Assembly: GCF_947499705.1 (NCBI RefSeq)
Contig: NZ_CANMPJ010000002.1
Location: forward strand, 310,001-374,000
Source of the DNA: an uncultured Erythrobacter sp.
Lineage (GTDB): Bacteria > Pseudomonadota > Alphaproteobacteria > Sphingomonadales > Sphingomonadaceae
Length of the DNA: 64,000 nucleotides
Reading direction: 5' to 3'
In this document: positions 1-8,633 of the stretch, in pieces
How positions within the stretch are numbered: the stretch's first letter is position 1
Layout: every line of letters begins with the position of its first letter
Translations under genes and position numbers: made by a program
The notes under the pieces: model-generated
Seen by the model: the letters and a program-made list of their open reading frames with translations, nothing else
The model's database searches: none
What the model was told of the DNA's origin: nothing

Positions 1-45
1 TCCAGCGGGACCACAACCAAGGATGATAATGTCTGTGTCGGTCAT
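1..45 (-). CDS. FAD-binding protein, N-terminus only (cut by window edge)
   Basis: Only the first 15 codons lie in the window, read on the minus strand from an ATG at 45. They encode MTDTDIIILGCGPAG, with a hydrophobic beta strand followed by G-x-G-x-x-G. This is the dinucleotide-binding start typical of FAD-dependent monooxygenases and related flavoproteins. The gene is divergent from the SDR at 149 and shares a roughly 100-base upstream region with it. The exact enzyme cannot be told from 15 residues; a flavin hydroxylase would fit the catabolic context. Confidence 0.6.
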   Translation of the reverse strand, partial: MTDTDIIILGCGPAG

Positions 46-148
46 GCCGGGCATAAGGACGCTGCAAGCACTAAGCGGCAACTCGTCATTTTGGTTGGGT
101 GCGCACGCTGCGACACGCCGCTAGGCATAGGTCAAAGGGAGACACGCC

Positions 149-937
149 ATGAAACTCGAAGGAAAAGTCGCAGCCATCACTGGGGGCACCGCAGGTCTTG
201 GACGCGGGATTGCAGAGGCGTTCATGGCCGAAGGTGCGAAAGTCGCGCTGTTCGCGCGCAATCCGGAGAAAGGCGCGCGGGTCATTGAGGAATTGCGCGT
301 CAATCGCCCCGGACCGGACAGGGCTATCTTTGTCGCGGGCGATGTGATGAACCAGTCGGACGTGGAAGGCTTCATCGACAAAACAATCGAGGAGTTCGGC
401 ACGCTCGACATTCTCGTCAACAATGCTGGCGGTGCAGGGGATCTCCAGCCGATGGTCGATCTGTCCGACGAAGCGTTCGACGAGGCGATGAAGTGGAATG
501 TCTATTCCACCTTTTGGGCGACCCGCCGAGCATTGCCGGAAATGCTCAAGAAAGGCGATGGCCGCGTGATCAACATGTCGTCAATGGAGGGCAAGCACGG
601 CAAGCCGGTCTTCACCGCCTACACCGCCGCCAAACATGCGGTGAACGGGATCACCAAATCGCTCGCGCGCGAAGTTGGCGAGGCCGGTGTGACAGTCAAT
701 TCGATCTGCCCCGGCCTCGTCGTCACCGACATCATCAAGAACAACGGCCCCGCCACTGCAAAAGCGATGGGGATGGAGTTCGACGAGATGATCACGATGT
801 TCGCGCAGGAAGCCGCGATCAAGCGCCCCAACACGGTCGATGAAATTGCTGCGGTCGCGATGCTGCTCGCCAGCAAGGAGGGTGCAGGGATCACCGGCGC
901 AATGATCAGCGTCGATGGCGGGACGGCGCAGTTTTAG
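149..937 (+). CDS. SDR family NAD(P)-dependent oxidoreductase
   Basis: A classical short-chain dehydrogenase/reductase of 262 residues. The cofactor motif TGGTAGLG is at residues 11-18, NNAG at 91-94, a catalytic Ser near 144-145 and the Y-x3-K pair at Tyr158/Lys162. The C-terminal SVDGGTAQF ending is usual for the family. The start is supported by GGGAG a few bases upstream of the ATG. It is expected to be a soluble enzyme interconverting an alcohol and a ketone. Catabolic neighbours suggest a hydroxyacyl or cyclic alcohol substrate, but the substrate cannot be read from the sequence. Confidence 0.9.
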   Translation: MKLEGKVAAITGGTAGLGRGIAEAFMAEGAKVALFARNPEKGARVIEELRVNRPGPDRAIFVAGDVMNQSDVEGFIDKTIEEFGTLDILVNNAGGAGDLQPMVDLSDEAFDEAMKWNVYSTFWATRRALPEMLKKGDGRVINMSSMEGKHGKPVFTAYTAAKHAVNGITKSLAREVGEAGVTVNSICPGLVVTDIIKNNGPATAKAMGMEFDEMITMFAQEAAIKRPNTVDEIAAVAMLLASKEGAGITGAMISVDGGTAQF

Positions 938-949
938 CGTGTAGCCGTC

Positions 950-1228
950 ATGGACGACATCAATTGGACCTTTGCAATTTGGACGCTGGCAGTGTTCGTC
1001 GCAGGCTACCTGTTCGCAGCGCGAATCTATCGCGCTCCATCCACGCCGCTCGACTTTGACAGATCGACCATTTCAAGCAGCGCCGCGCAGCAGATCGAGC
1101 AAGCACTCGGCCGCAACGCCAAGATTGAAGCGATCAAGATCCTGCGCGCCGATACGGGACTTGGCCTAAAAGACGCCAAAACCGTCATCGACACTTGGCA
1201 GTCCGAACAATCCGAGATCGGCTCCTAA
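950..1228 (+). CDS. small membrane-anchored protein with ribosomal L7/L12 C-terminal-like domain
   Basis: A 92-residue protein starting 12 bases after the upstream SDR. Residues about 5-25 form one hydrophobic segment (FAIWTLAVFVAGYLFAA). The C-terminal half resembles the L7/L12 C-terminal domain: a K-I-x-A-I-K-I-L-R stretch followed by T-G-L-G-L-K-D-A-K. In ribosomal L7/L12 this fold contacts translation factors. In short membrane-anchored proteins like this one its role is unknown. It is clearly not the ribosomal stalk protein, because it lacks the N-terminal dimerisation domain and carries an anchor instead. It converges with the SDR gene ending at 1225 and overlaps it by 4 bases. Confidence 0.75.
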   Translation: MDDINWTFAIWTLAVFVAGYLFAARIYRAPSTPLDFDRSTISSSAAQQIEQALGRNAKIEAIKILRADTGLGLKDAKTVIDTWQSEQSEIGS

Positions 1229-2037
1229 CCCTCTTGCATCTTCGCCATCGCCGCACCCACCGCAGCTTCAATGTCTTTTGCCTGCGGATTGCCTCGGATG
1301 GTCACTCCGCCATTGGGCTGGATATTCTGACCGGTGACAAAGGCGTGATCGGTGCACAGCCATAGACATGCATGCGCGACGTCATCCGACGTGTTCAGCC
1401 GACCCAGCGGATAGCGCGGTAGAAATGCATCGACGAGTCCGGGGGTCGCGAACGCACCTTCCGTCATCGGGCTTTCGGTGAAGGCTGGCGATACGCTGTT
1501 TGCCTTGATCCCGAGATGCCCGAAATCATTAGCAACGCATTCGATCATCGCCTCGCCCGCGCGCTTGGTGCCGATATAGGCCGCGTGATTGTTGATCAGC
1601 GCTTTGGTCGTCGCCGAGCTGAGCGAGATAAGCGATCCCCCGGTTGGCTCCTGTTCGCTCATCACTTTGACGAAGGCCTGCAGGAAGTGATGCACACCTT
1701 TGAACTGCAGATCGGTGATCTGGTCGAGCTGTTCTTCGGTTGTTTCGAGCAGGTTCGACAGCAACCCCCAGCCCGCGCAGTTGATCGCGGCGTCGACCCG
1801 CCCGAATTCCGCCTTGGCCTTCTGCGCCATAGCATGGACCTGACCGTGATCAGTGATGTCGCATAGCGCGTAGCTGCCGCCGATTTCGATGGCGAGTGCA
1901 GCGAGCGGCTCCTCGTGGCGTCCGGCAACCATGACCTTTGCGCCCTCGCTCGCGAAGAGACGAGCGATCACCTGCCCGATATTGCCCGCGCTCGCTGCAC
2001 CAAGCACCACTGCACTTTTGCCTTGAAGCTGTCCCAT
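1225..2037 (-). CDS. SDR family oxidoreductase
   Basis: A 270-residue SDR read from an ATG at 2037, preceded by an AGAGGAGATC ribosome site. An upstream in-frame extension to 2130 exists but would bypass this site. It has a glycine-rich cofactor loop (GAASAGNIG, about residues 13-21), an NCAG motif, a serine-rich SLSSA strand and the catalytic pair in YIGTK. It ends with a family-typical GGVTI segment and a helical tail. It is divergent from the NTF2-like gene at 2166, and the 128 bases between probably hold both promoters. Substrate unknown. Confidence 0.88.
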   Translation of the reverse strand: MGQLQGKSAVVLGAASAGNIGQVIARLFASEGAKVMVAGRHEEPLAALAIEIGGSYALCDITDHGQVHAMAQKAKAEFGRVDAAINCAGWGLLSNLLETTEEQLDQITDLQFKGVHHFLQAFVKVMSEQEPTGGSLISLSSATTKALINNHAAYIGTKRAGEAMIECVANDFGHLGIKANSVSPAFTESPMTEGAFATPGLVDAFLPRYPLGRLNTSDDVAHACLWLCTDHAFVTGQNIQPNGGVTIRGNPQAKDIEAAVGAAMAKMQEG

Positions 2038-2165
2038 CGTGATCTCCTCTGGTTTTGAAGGGTGGTTACACGTCGCGCGCCCTCTCCACCCTTCCCAAAA
2101 GTGTCCATTGTCCGCGCCTGCTCGCCGCACGATAGCCGCAGCATATTGATCAGGAGAAGAAAGCC

Positions 2166-2585
2166 ATGTTCACAGGACCGATGGAGGATCGCCTTGCGAT
2201 CCGCGAACTGCACGAGGTCTATGGCGATGGCGTCGTGCGCTTCGATGCCGAGACATGGGGATCGGTCTGGGCTGACGACGCAGACTGGGACTTCATGGGA
2301 ATGAACCTGAAAGGGCGTGAGGCCATCGTGGAAATGTGGCTGGGCGCAATGTCCAACTTCGACGCCGTCAGTTTCAGCTGCGTTCCCGCTGCAATCGAAG
2401 TCGATGGGGACAAAGCCACATCGCGGGTGCAGACGCAGGAAGTTCTAAAGGGCAAAGACGGTTCCACACGGATGATCGGCGGCCTCTACATCGATGAGTT
2501 GGAAAAACGCGACGGCGCGTGGGTTTACACCAAGCGCGCGTTTCAGATCATCGCTGAATACAACCCCGCAGAGGAGACAGCCTGA
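2166..2585 (+). CDS. NTF2-like / SnoaL-type polyketide-cyclase fold protein
   Basis: A 139-residue protein with the NTF2/SnoaL cone fold signature: an N-terminal helix region (EDRLAIRELHEVYGDGVVRFD), then WADDADWDFMG and beta strands with alternating polar residues. A clear ribosome site (AGGAGAAG) precedes the ATG. The family includes small hydratases, isomerases and dehydratases, as well as proteins with no known activity. The stop overlaps the next start (TGATG), so it is translationally coupled to the ABM-domain gene. This is one of three NTF2-like genes in the first 25 kb. Confidence 0.8.
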   Translation: MFTGPMEDRLAIRELHEVYGDGVVRFDAETWGSVWADDADWDFMGMNLKGREAIVEMWLGAMSNFDAVSFSCVPAAIEVDGDKATSRVQTQEVLKGKDGSTRMIGGLYIDELEKRDGAWVYTKRAFQIIAEYNPAEETA

Positions 2586-2926
2586 TGGCCAAGATCGTTA
2601 TTGCCGCTCAGATCGATCTGCCCGCTGAAAAGCGGGAGGAAGCGCTGAAAACCGCGCAGCCCTTCATCGAGGGCGCGCTTTCGCAGGATGGATGTCTTCA
2701 CTATGATTGGAGCGCCGACCTCAACAATCCCAAACGCGTAAACGTGTTCGAGGAATGGACGAGCGAAGAGGCGCTCGCCAGCCACTTCGCCAACAAGCAT
2801 TATGCCGGTATGCTTGGCCACCTTGGCTCGTTCGGGATCGAGAACGCGGTCAGCAAGAAATATCGCGTCGATGCCGAAGGTCCAGTCTATAACGCAGAAG
2901 GTCAGGCGACCGAGGCGTTTGATTGA
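2585..2926 (+). CDS. antibiotic biosynthesis monooxygenase (ABM) domain protein
   Basis: A 113-residue protein matching the dimeric alpha/beta-barrel ABM family: an N-terminal strand KIVIAAQIDL, then the typical helix, then HYDWSADLNNPKRVNVFEEW and a helix with H residues before a final strand. Family members include quinone-forming monooxygenases (YgiN, ActVA-Orf6 type) and heme-degrading enzymes, which often need no cofactor. It starts one base inside the upstream NTF2-like gene. The pair probably act on the same small molecule, but the reaction cannot be assigned. Confidence 0.8.
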   Translation: MAKIVIAAQIDLPAEKREEALKTAQPFIEGALSQDGCLHYDWSADLNNPKRVNVFEEWTSEEALASHFANKHYAGMLGHLGSFGIENAVSKKYRVDAEGPVYNAEGQATEAFD

Positions 2927-2935
2927 GGTAGCGCT

Positions 2936-3445
2936 TTGAGAATCCTGGGGGCCATCCTCGCAGGCGGTCAAGCGCGCCGGTTTGGCAGTGACAAGGCGCA
3001 TGCCCTGTATGACGGCGTACGGCTGATCGACCGCGTGGCCGATGCGCTTGGGACGCAAACCACAGCGCTGATTGTATGTGGCCGTGAAGAGCCGGGTTTC
3101 GGATGCATCCCGGATCAGCCGGAGGCCGGGATCGGGCCTCTGGGCGGGCTCAACGCCGCGCTAGGTTTCGCGGAAACGCATGGCTTCATCCATGTCCTTT
3201 CCGCCGGAGTGGACGCGCCGAACATCCCTGCCGATCTGGCGGCGCAGCTGTCAGGCGAAGGCGCGGCAATCGTGGACAGCCAGCCGGTTGTTGGTCTGTG
3301 GCCGGTTACAATCGCAGCCGACCTTGTTGAGTTCATCGAGGACGGCAGGCGCTCGCTCTATCGCTTCGCCGATCATGTGAGTGCGCGGCGGATCACGCTC
3401 GACCCGCCGCTGCTCAATGTGAATCAGCCCGAAGACTTGCTCTAA
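2936..3445 (+). CDS. mobA: molybdenum cofactor guanylyltransferase (MobA-like)
   Basis: MobA transfers GMP from GTP to molybdopterin-Mo to give the MGD cofactor used by DMSO-reductase-family enzymes. Residues 8-21 carry the nucleotidyltransferase signature L-A-G-G-Q-A-R-R-F-G-S-D-K-A. Further support is a GIGPLGGLNAAL segment and a VNQPEDL end near the C-terminus, both usual for MobA. The length of 169 residues is a little short for the family. The start appears to be TTG at 2936. Its position 1.2 kb before a molybdopterin oxidoreductase (4659) makes functional sense. The protein ends convergently with the reductase gene at 3442, overlapping by 4 bases. Confidence 0.85.
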   Translation: MRILGAILAGGQARRFGSDKAHALYDGVRLIDRVADALGTQTTALIVCGREEPGFGCIPDQPEAGIGPLGGLNAALGFAETHGFIHVLSAGVDAPNIPADLAAQLSGEGAAIVDSQPVVGLWPVTIAADLVEFIEDGRRSLYRFADHVSARRITLDPPLLNVNQPEDLL

Positions 3446-4443
3446 AGTTTGAGCATCTGCTTTCCGCGGTTCTTGCCGACAAACAACCGCTTCAGGGTCT
3501 CTGGAGCGTTCTCAAAACCCTCCTGAATGTCCTCCTGATAGTTCAAGCGGCCATCCTGCACGAAGCCTTCAAGGCGCTTACGGATTGCAGGGAATTCTGC
3601 TGCCCAGTCGAGCACGATGAAACCAGCCATGCTCGCGCGGCGGAAAATCAGGTTGAAGTAGTTGCCCGGGCCGGTCGGTGTTCCGCCGGATTCATAGCGG
3701 CTGATACCGCCGCAGATCACAACACGCGCATTCGTCGCGATGTTAGCCAGCATATCGTCCAGGATCGCCCCGCCGACATTGTCGTAGATCACATCGACAC
3801 CGCGCGGGCAGTGCTGCTTGATCTGCTCCTTCACGCCGCCCGCCTTGTAATCGATCGCGGCGTCGTAGCCCGCCTCTTCGACCAGCCATTTGCACTTCTC
3901 CGGCCCGCCCGCGATGCCAACGGCGCGGCACCCGGAGAGCTTTGCGAGTTGGCCAACCACGCTGCCCGTCGCGCCCGCCGCACCGGACACCAGCACGGTG
4001 TCGCCTGCGACTGGCTTGCCGATCTTGAACAGGCCACAATAGGCCGTCAGCCCAGTTGTCCCGAGCACCGAAAGCACCGCAGTTGGTGAGAGGGTGGTGT
4101 CGACTTTGGTCAGACCTTCGCCGTTGGAAACAAGATGCTCGCTCCACCCGGTCGTGCCAAACACCATGTCACCCACTGCGAACTTGCCGCCATTGCTCGA
4201 GACGACTTCGCAAATTCCGCTGCCGCGCATCACATCGCCAATGTTCATTGGTGCGACGTAATCAGCGATGTTCTCCATCCAGCCTTTCATCGCCGGATCG
4301 AAGCCAAGGTAATGCGTCTTGAGCAGCATCTCGCCCGCGCCCGGATCGGGAAGCTGGGTTTCGGCCAGCTTGAAATCGCCATCCTCGATCCCGCGTCCGC
4401 GTGGGTGACCATTCAAGAGCCATTGGCGAGTTGTGGTGGGCAT
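3442..4443 (-). CDS. NADP-dependent MDR oxidoreductase, CurA/YncB-like
   Basis: A 333-residue zinc-independent medium-chain dehydrogenase/reductase. The start is the ATG at 4443 behind GGAGAGA; a 10-codon upstream extension is less likely. The N-terminal domain has LDPAMKGWM and YVAPMNIGDVMRG. The Rossmann domain carries SGAAGATGSVVGQLAK and GIAGGPEKC, both features of CurA, prostaglandin reductase and YncB enzymes that reduce activated double bonds with NADPH. No structural or catalytic zinc cysteine cluster is seen. It is a paralogue of the plus-strand gene at 6840, and the two bracket the molybdopterin oxidoreductase. Confidence 0.9.
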   Translation of the reverse strand: MPTTTRQWLLNGHPRGRGIEDGDFKLAETQLPDPGAGEMLLKTHYLGFDPAMKGWMENIADYVAPMNIGDVMRGSGICEVVSSNGGKFAVGDMVFGTTGWSEHLVSNGEGLTKVDTTLSPTAVLSVLGTTGLTAYCGLFKIGKPVAGDTVLVSGAAGATGSVVGQLAKLSGCRAVGIAGGPEKCKWLVEEAGYDAAIDYKAGGVKEQIKQHCPRGVDVIYDNVGGAILDDMLANIATNARVVICGGISRYESGGTPTGPGNYFNLIFRRASMAGFIVLDWAAEFPAIRKRLEGFVQDGRLNYQEDIQEGFENAPETLKRLFVGKNRGKQMLKL

Positions 4444-4467
4444 GACTGTCTCTCCATCAAGAATACT

Positions 4468-4558
4468 CGTCATGCTGAACTTGTTTCAGCATCCATCAAG
4501 CCACCTTTTTGGCAGCCTTGGCGCAGGGGATGGACCCTGAAATGAATTCAGGGTGACG
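4468..4558 (+). repeat. dispersed palindromic repeat element
   Basis: A 91-base imperfect inverted repeat between divergent genes. It begins CGTCATGCTGAAC and ends TTCAGGGTGACG, with internal smaller palindromes (CTGAACTTGTTTCAG and CCTGAAATGAATTCAGG). Elements of this wording are widespread in sphingomonad genomes and are probably non-autonomous. Most of the 215-base gap between the divergent genes at 4443 and 4659 is this element; the remaining 100 bases before 4659 should hold the catabolic operon promoter. Confidence 0.75.
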
Positions 4559-4658
4559 AACAGGCTAATGGGGCGCACGCAGCCTATCCTCCACGGACAA
4601 AAGTATCAGTCGCTGCATTCAGGCGCTGTGGTATCTCTACGCTCAAAGGAGAATCCCG

Positions 4659-6809
4659 ATGGGTGTCGAAACTCACAAGACCTTCTGCCGCTTCTGCCAC
4701 GCCAATTGCGCGATGGAGGTCGATGTCGAGACCACGCCGCGGGGACGCAAAGTGCTCGAGGTACGCGGCGATCCCGATGATCCGGCGTTCGGCGGCTACA
4801 CCTGCCTAAAGGGGCGCGAACTTCCGGATTCCCACAACGCCGACCATCGCCTGCACCACTCGCTGGTGCGAGATGCGAATGGCGAATTCAAGGACACGAA
4901 GATGCCCGATGCGCTGGCCCATGTGGCCGGTGAGATTCGCCGCCTTATCGATGAGCATGGGCCCAATTCCGTCGCAGTGTTCATGGGATCGGGCGGATAC
5001 CAGAACAGCGCCGCGATGGCCGCCTCGCTCAGCTTTGCGCAGGCCATCGGTACGCGCAATTTCTACACGTCGGTGACGCTCGATCAGCCAGCCAAGGTCT
5101 TCACCACCGCGCGCTATGGCAAGTGGATGGGCGGCATGAACACCTTTTCCGAAAGCGATGTTTCCCTGCTGGTGGGGAACAATCCGATCGTCTCGCACTA
5201 TTCTCCGCCGGGCGGCGTCCCACCGTTCAGCCCCTCGCGCCGTATCCGCGATGCGAAAGAACGCGGGATGAAGGTGATCGTCGCCGACCCTCGCGAAAGC
5301 GACGTGGCGCGGCTCGCGGATATCTACCTACCGGTGAAGCCGGGGGAAGACCCCGCATTGCTCGCGGGCATGCTCAACGTGATCATTTCCGAAGAGCTTT
5401 ACGACCGCAATTTCGTCGCCGCGCATGTCGACGGGTTCGAGGAACTGGCCGAGGCGGTAAAGGCGTTCACGCCTGATGTGGCCGCCGAGCGCGCCGGGGT
5501 CGACTCTGACCAATTGGTCGCGGCAGCGCGCATGTTTGCAGGCGGATCGAAGGGCTGCGCGGTCACGGGAACCGGGCCTGAAATGGCGGGCAATGGCACG
5601 CTGACCGAATATCTTGTCACTTGCCTCAACACCGTGTGCGCTCGGTTCAAGCAGGAAGGCGAAAAGGCCGCGATCCCCGGCGTCTTCACCAACATAAACG
5701 GGCCGCGCCGCGCTCAGGTTGGACCGGATGTGCCGATGTTTGGCGCGGAAGGCATGGCCAAGTCGCGCTTTCGAGGGCTTGGTCAGCTGGGTTTTGAGAT
5801 GCCGTGCAATGTGCTGGCCGATGAAATCCTGACCCCCGGCGATGGACAGGTGCGTGCGCTGATCTCTGTCGGCGGTAATCCGGTGGTCGGCTTTCCCGAT
5901 CAGGCAAAGATGACCCGCGCGCTCGATCATCTTGAAATGTTCGTCCAGATCGATCCGTGGATGAGCGCCAGTGCCAAGCGCGCCGATGTCGTTCTCGCGC
6001 CCTCGCAATGCCTTGAACGCGAAGACATCACCAACCTTTCCGAATGGTGGCACGAAGAAGCTTACGCCCGGTATGTCGAGGCCATCGCAACTCCGCCGGG
6101 CGATGTGATCGACGAATACGAGATGTTCTGGACGCTCGCGCATCACCTTGGCGTAACAATGGAGCTGGCTGGTGGACCGCTGCCGATGGATGAGAAGCCG
6201 TCGAAAGAGGCCTTCCTTGATCTGATGACCGCCGGATGCATTGTCCCGCCGAGCCAGGTTCGCAAGGACGCTCAGAAAGCAGGCGGCGCGGCGGTGGTCT
6301 ATGAAGACAAGCATCCCGTTGTCGGACCTGTCGAAGAAAGTGAGCTCAACCGCTTTGGTCTAAATGTCGGCGACATGCCGGGTGAGCTGATACGTTATGC
6401 GAGCAACCCGACCGCGCGTGCAGGCTATGGATTCAAACTGATCAGCCGCCGGTCAAAGACTCGGTTCAACTCGATCGGTCACCCACTCAAGAAGCTGCAG
6501 GAAAAGACGACGACCAACCCGGCCTATATCCACCCAGATGATATGGCACAGCTGGGACTGGAGGAAGGCGGGATAGTCGAGATCACATCACCGCATGCGA
6601 CCATTCATGGCGTGGTGAAAGCCAGCGACAAGGTGCGCCGGGGTCTGGTTTCCATGGCGCATGCCTATGGCGATGCCGATGCGTCGAAAGAGGACGTGCG
6701 GACACGTGGTTCCTCGACCAACCGTCTGACCAGCGAAGTCGTCGATTTCGATCCGATCACCGGGCAGAGCCTGCAAAGCGCGATCCCGGTGAAACTGGTC
6801 GCTGCCTGA
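4659..6809 (+). CDS. molybdopterin-dependent oxidoreductase, DMSO-reductase family
   Basis: A 716-residue enzyme. The N-terminus binds a 4Fe-4S cluster through Cys10, Cys13, Cys17 and Cys49 (C-x2-C-x3-C-x31-C). The middle has bis-MGD contacts such as LLVGNNPIVSHY and the C-terminal cofactor-binding domain (YIHPDDMAQLGLEEGG, then SSTNRLT). There is no Tat signal, so it is likely cytoplasmic. Where many relatives carry a Cys, selenocysteine or Ser molybdenum ligand, this protein has LDQPAK with Asp142; Asp as ligand is an inference. A strong AAAGGAG site precedes the ATG. It heads the long catabolic operon; substrate unknown. Confidence 0.88.
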   Translation: MGVETHKTFCRFCHANCAMEVDVETTPRGRKVLEVRGDPDDPAFGGYTCLKGRELPDSHNADHRLHHSLVRDANGEFKDTKMPDALAHVAGEIRRLIDEHGPNSVAVFMGSGGYQNSAAMAASLSFAQAIGTRNFYTSVTLDQPAKVFTTARYGKWMGGMNTFSESDVSLLVGNNPIVSHYSPPGGVPPFSPSRRIRDAKERGMKVIVADPRESDVARLADIYLPVKPGEDPALLAGMLNVIISEELYDRNFVAAHVDGFEELAEAVKAFTPDVAAERAGVDSDQLVAAARMFAGGSKGCAVTGTGPEMAGNGTLTEYLVTCLNTVCARFKQEGEKAAIPGVFTNINGPRRAQVGPDVPMFGAEGMAKSRFRGLGQLGFEMPCNVLADEILTPGDGQVRALISVGGNPVVGFPDQAKMTRALDHLEMFVQIDPWMSASAKRADVVLAPSQCLEREDITNLSEWWHEEAYARYVEAIATPPGDVIDEYEMFWTLAHHLGVTMELAGGPLPMDEKPSKEAFLDLMTAGCIVPPSQVRKDAQKAGGAAVVYEDKHPVVGPVEESELNRFGLNVGDMPGELIRYASNPTARAGYGFKLISRRSKTRFNSIGHPLKKLQEKTTTNPAYIHPDDMAQLGLEEGGIVEITSPHATIHGVVKASDKVRRGLVSMAHAYGDADASKEDVRTRGSSTNRLTSEVVDFDPITGQSLQSAIPVKLVAA

Positions 6810-6839
6810 TTTCATATCACTCAACACAAAGGAATTCCC

Positions 6840-7853
6840 ATGCCCGATAACCGGCGCTTTCTCCTTCAGCGTCGCCCCGATGGCGAGCCGGTCCCCGAAG
6901 ATTTTGAGTTGATCACTGAGCCGACACCGGATCTGGCCGACGGACAATTCTTGATACGCAATCACTACGCTTCACTCGATCCGGCGATGCGCGGGTGGAT
7001 GGATGCTGGCGGGAATTACATGCCGCCGGTCCCGCTCGGCACGTCGATGCGGGCGAGCACGATTGGCGTTGTTGAAGAGAGCCGAGCGGAAGGCTTTGAG
7101 AAAGGCCAGTGGGTCATGGGCCTCAATGCTTTGGAGGATTATTCGATCAGCCAGGTCGGCGGCTTCACCCAGCCCATCGACCCAAGCCTGGTGCCAAGCG
7201 TGACCAACTATCTCTCGATCTTCGGGGCGGTTGGAATGACGGCGTACTTCGGGTTTCTTGAAGTGTGCGAGCCGAAAGAGGGCGAGACGGTTCTCGTCAC
7301 CGGCGCAGCTGGCGCAGTGGGTTCGCTGGTTGGACAGCTTGCAAAAATCCACGGCTGCCGCGCAGTCGGGATTGCGGGCGGCCCCGAAAAGTGCGCCAAG
7401 CTCACCGAGAAATACGGCTTCGACGCAGCGATTGATTACAAGGGGAAAGACGAAGCCGCCCTTACCGCAGCTATCGGTGAAGCATGCCCCGATGGGGTCG
7501 ACGTGATCTTCGAAAATGTCGGCGGACCAATCCTCGATGCCGGACTAATGAACCTCAACCTCTATGCCCGCGTCGGGCTGTGCGGGCTGATCAGCGAATA
7601 CAACACGCCCCCACGCGGCGCGCGCAATCTGTGGAACCTCATCGTTACGCGATCTTCGATCCGGGGTCTGCTGGTCATGGACTATGTCGAACGCTTCCCG
7701 GAAGGCGCGGCAAAAATGGGCGAATGGGCGGCCGCCGGTCAGCTCGCGAGCGAAGAGCATATCGACGAAGGATTGGAGCACGCCTTCGACAGTTTCATGC
7801 GGCTGTTTGCTGGATCGAACCAAGGCAAGATGATCCTGAAAATCGCCACCTGA
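6840..7853 (+). CDS. NADP-dependent MDR oxidoreductase, CurA-like
   Basis: A 337-residue paralogue of the enzyme at 3442. It shares LDPAMRGWM, TGAAGAVGSLVGQLAK, GIAGGPEKC and IFENVGGPILD. The family reduces enones or other activated alkenes with NADPH and lacks catalytic zinc. A good AAAGGAA site lies before the ATG and the gene follows the molybdenum enzyme by 30 bases, so it is cotranscribed. A role in reducing an unsaturated intermediate is plausible. Confidence 0.9.
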   Translation: MPDNRRFLLQRRPDGEPVPEDFELITEPTPDLADGQFLIRNHYASLDPAMRGWMDAGGNYMPPVPLGTSMRASTIGVVEESRAEGFEKGQWVMGLNALEDYSISQVGGFTQPIDPSLVPSVTNYLSIFGAVGMTAYFGFLEVCEPKEGETVLVTGAAGAVGSLVGQLAKIHGCRAVGIAGGPEKCAKLTEKYGFDAAIDYKGKDEAALTAAIGEACPDGVDVIFENVGGPILDAGLMNLNLYARVGLCGLISEYNTPPRGARNLWNLIVTRSSIRGLLVMDYVERFPEGAAKMGEWAAAGQLASEEHIDEGLEHAFDSFMRLFAGSNQGKMILKIAT

Positions 7854-7856
7854 AAC

Positions 7857-8633
7857 ATGGCCCGCGACCTCCTAGTCCTGTCCGGTGGCCACGCTTATGA
7901 GCGTGAACCCTTTGCGGAACTGCTTGGCGCGCTCGGCGAGTGGGACATCACGCACCTGATGCACCCCGAAGCCGAGGAAGCGGTCGCGGGTGGCCGCGCT
8001 TTGGAAGCCGACGCGGTGCTGTTTTATGACATGGGCGGATACACCTTCGCCGACAAATGGGTGACCTCGCGCCCGCCATCCGAAGCGTTCCGCCGCGCTA
8101 TCGTCGAGCGGTTCGAGGCCGAACGCGGCGCGGTAGCGATGCACCATGCCCTGGCCGGATGGGCTGACTGGCCCGAATGGCACGAAATGCTAGGCGGGCG
8201 GTTCCTCTACACTCCTGGCGAAGTGCGCGGAAAAGCTACGCTCGATTCCGGCTATCGCCACGACGTCGACTACGCCGCGCAGGTTGTCGCCGATCATCCG
8301 GTGACCGCCGGGTTGCCGAGCGAATTCCGGGTCGTTGACGAGCTTTATCTCGCCGAGATTTTCGAGGATGACGTTACCCCGCTGGTCCGCTCCGACTACA
8401 CATTCACACGCGACAATTTCTATTCCGCCGCGCAAGGCATTTCGGGCACACTTTACTCCAACGATGGCTGGGACCATCCGCCGGGCAGCAATCTCGTCGC
8501 CTGGCACAAGCAGGTGGCGAATGCGCCGCTGGTCTACCTCCAGTTTGGCGATGCACCGCAGACCTATGCCAATCCGCATGTTCGCCAGATGCTAACCAAT
8601 GCCCTCGATTTCATCGCAGGAGAAAATCCATGA
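7857..8633 (+). CDS. ThuA-like domain protein
   Basis: A 258-residue protein of the ThuA family, which has a class-I glutamine-amidotransferase-like fold. Evidence: an N-terminal LLVLSGGHAYE strand-loop, FYDMGGYTF, then AVAMHHALAGWADWPEWHEMLGGRF, and VVDELYLAEIFEDDVTPLV near residue 160-180. There is no signal peptide. ThuA was named from trehalose utilisation, but family members in CoA-catabolism clusters have no proven reaction. It begins 3 bases after the previous stop and its own stop overlaps the next start. It is distantly related to the gene at 13831. Confidence 0.82.
   Translation: MARDLLVLSGGHAYEREPFAELLGALGEWDITHLMHPEAEEAVAGGRALEADAVLFYDMGGYTFADKWVTSRPPSEAFRRAIVERFEAERGAVAMHHALAGWADWPEWHEMLGGRFLYTPGEVRGKATLDSGYRHDVDYAAQVVADHPVTAGLPSEFRVVDELYLAEIFEDDVTPLVRSDYTFTRDNFYSAAQGISGTLYSNDGWDHPPGSNLVAWHKQVANAPLVYLQFGDAPQTYANPHVRQMLTNALDFIAGENP

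Noticed and set aside
4444..4658. A possible small gene in the divergent gap
   Set aside because: The short frames there cover the palindromic repeat and have no ribosome site or domain.
5328..6314. A 328-codon minus-strand frame
   Set aside because: It is antisense to the molybdopterin oxidoreductase gene and its translation is unlike any protein I know.
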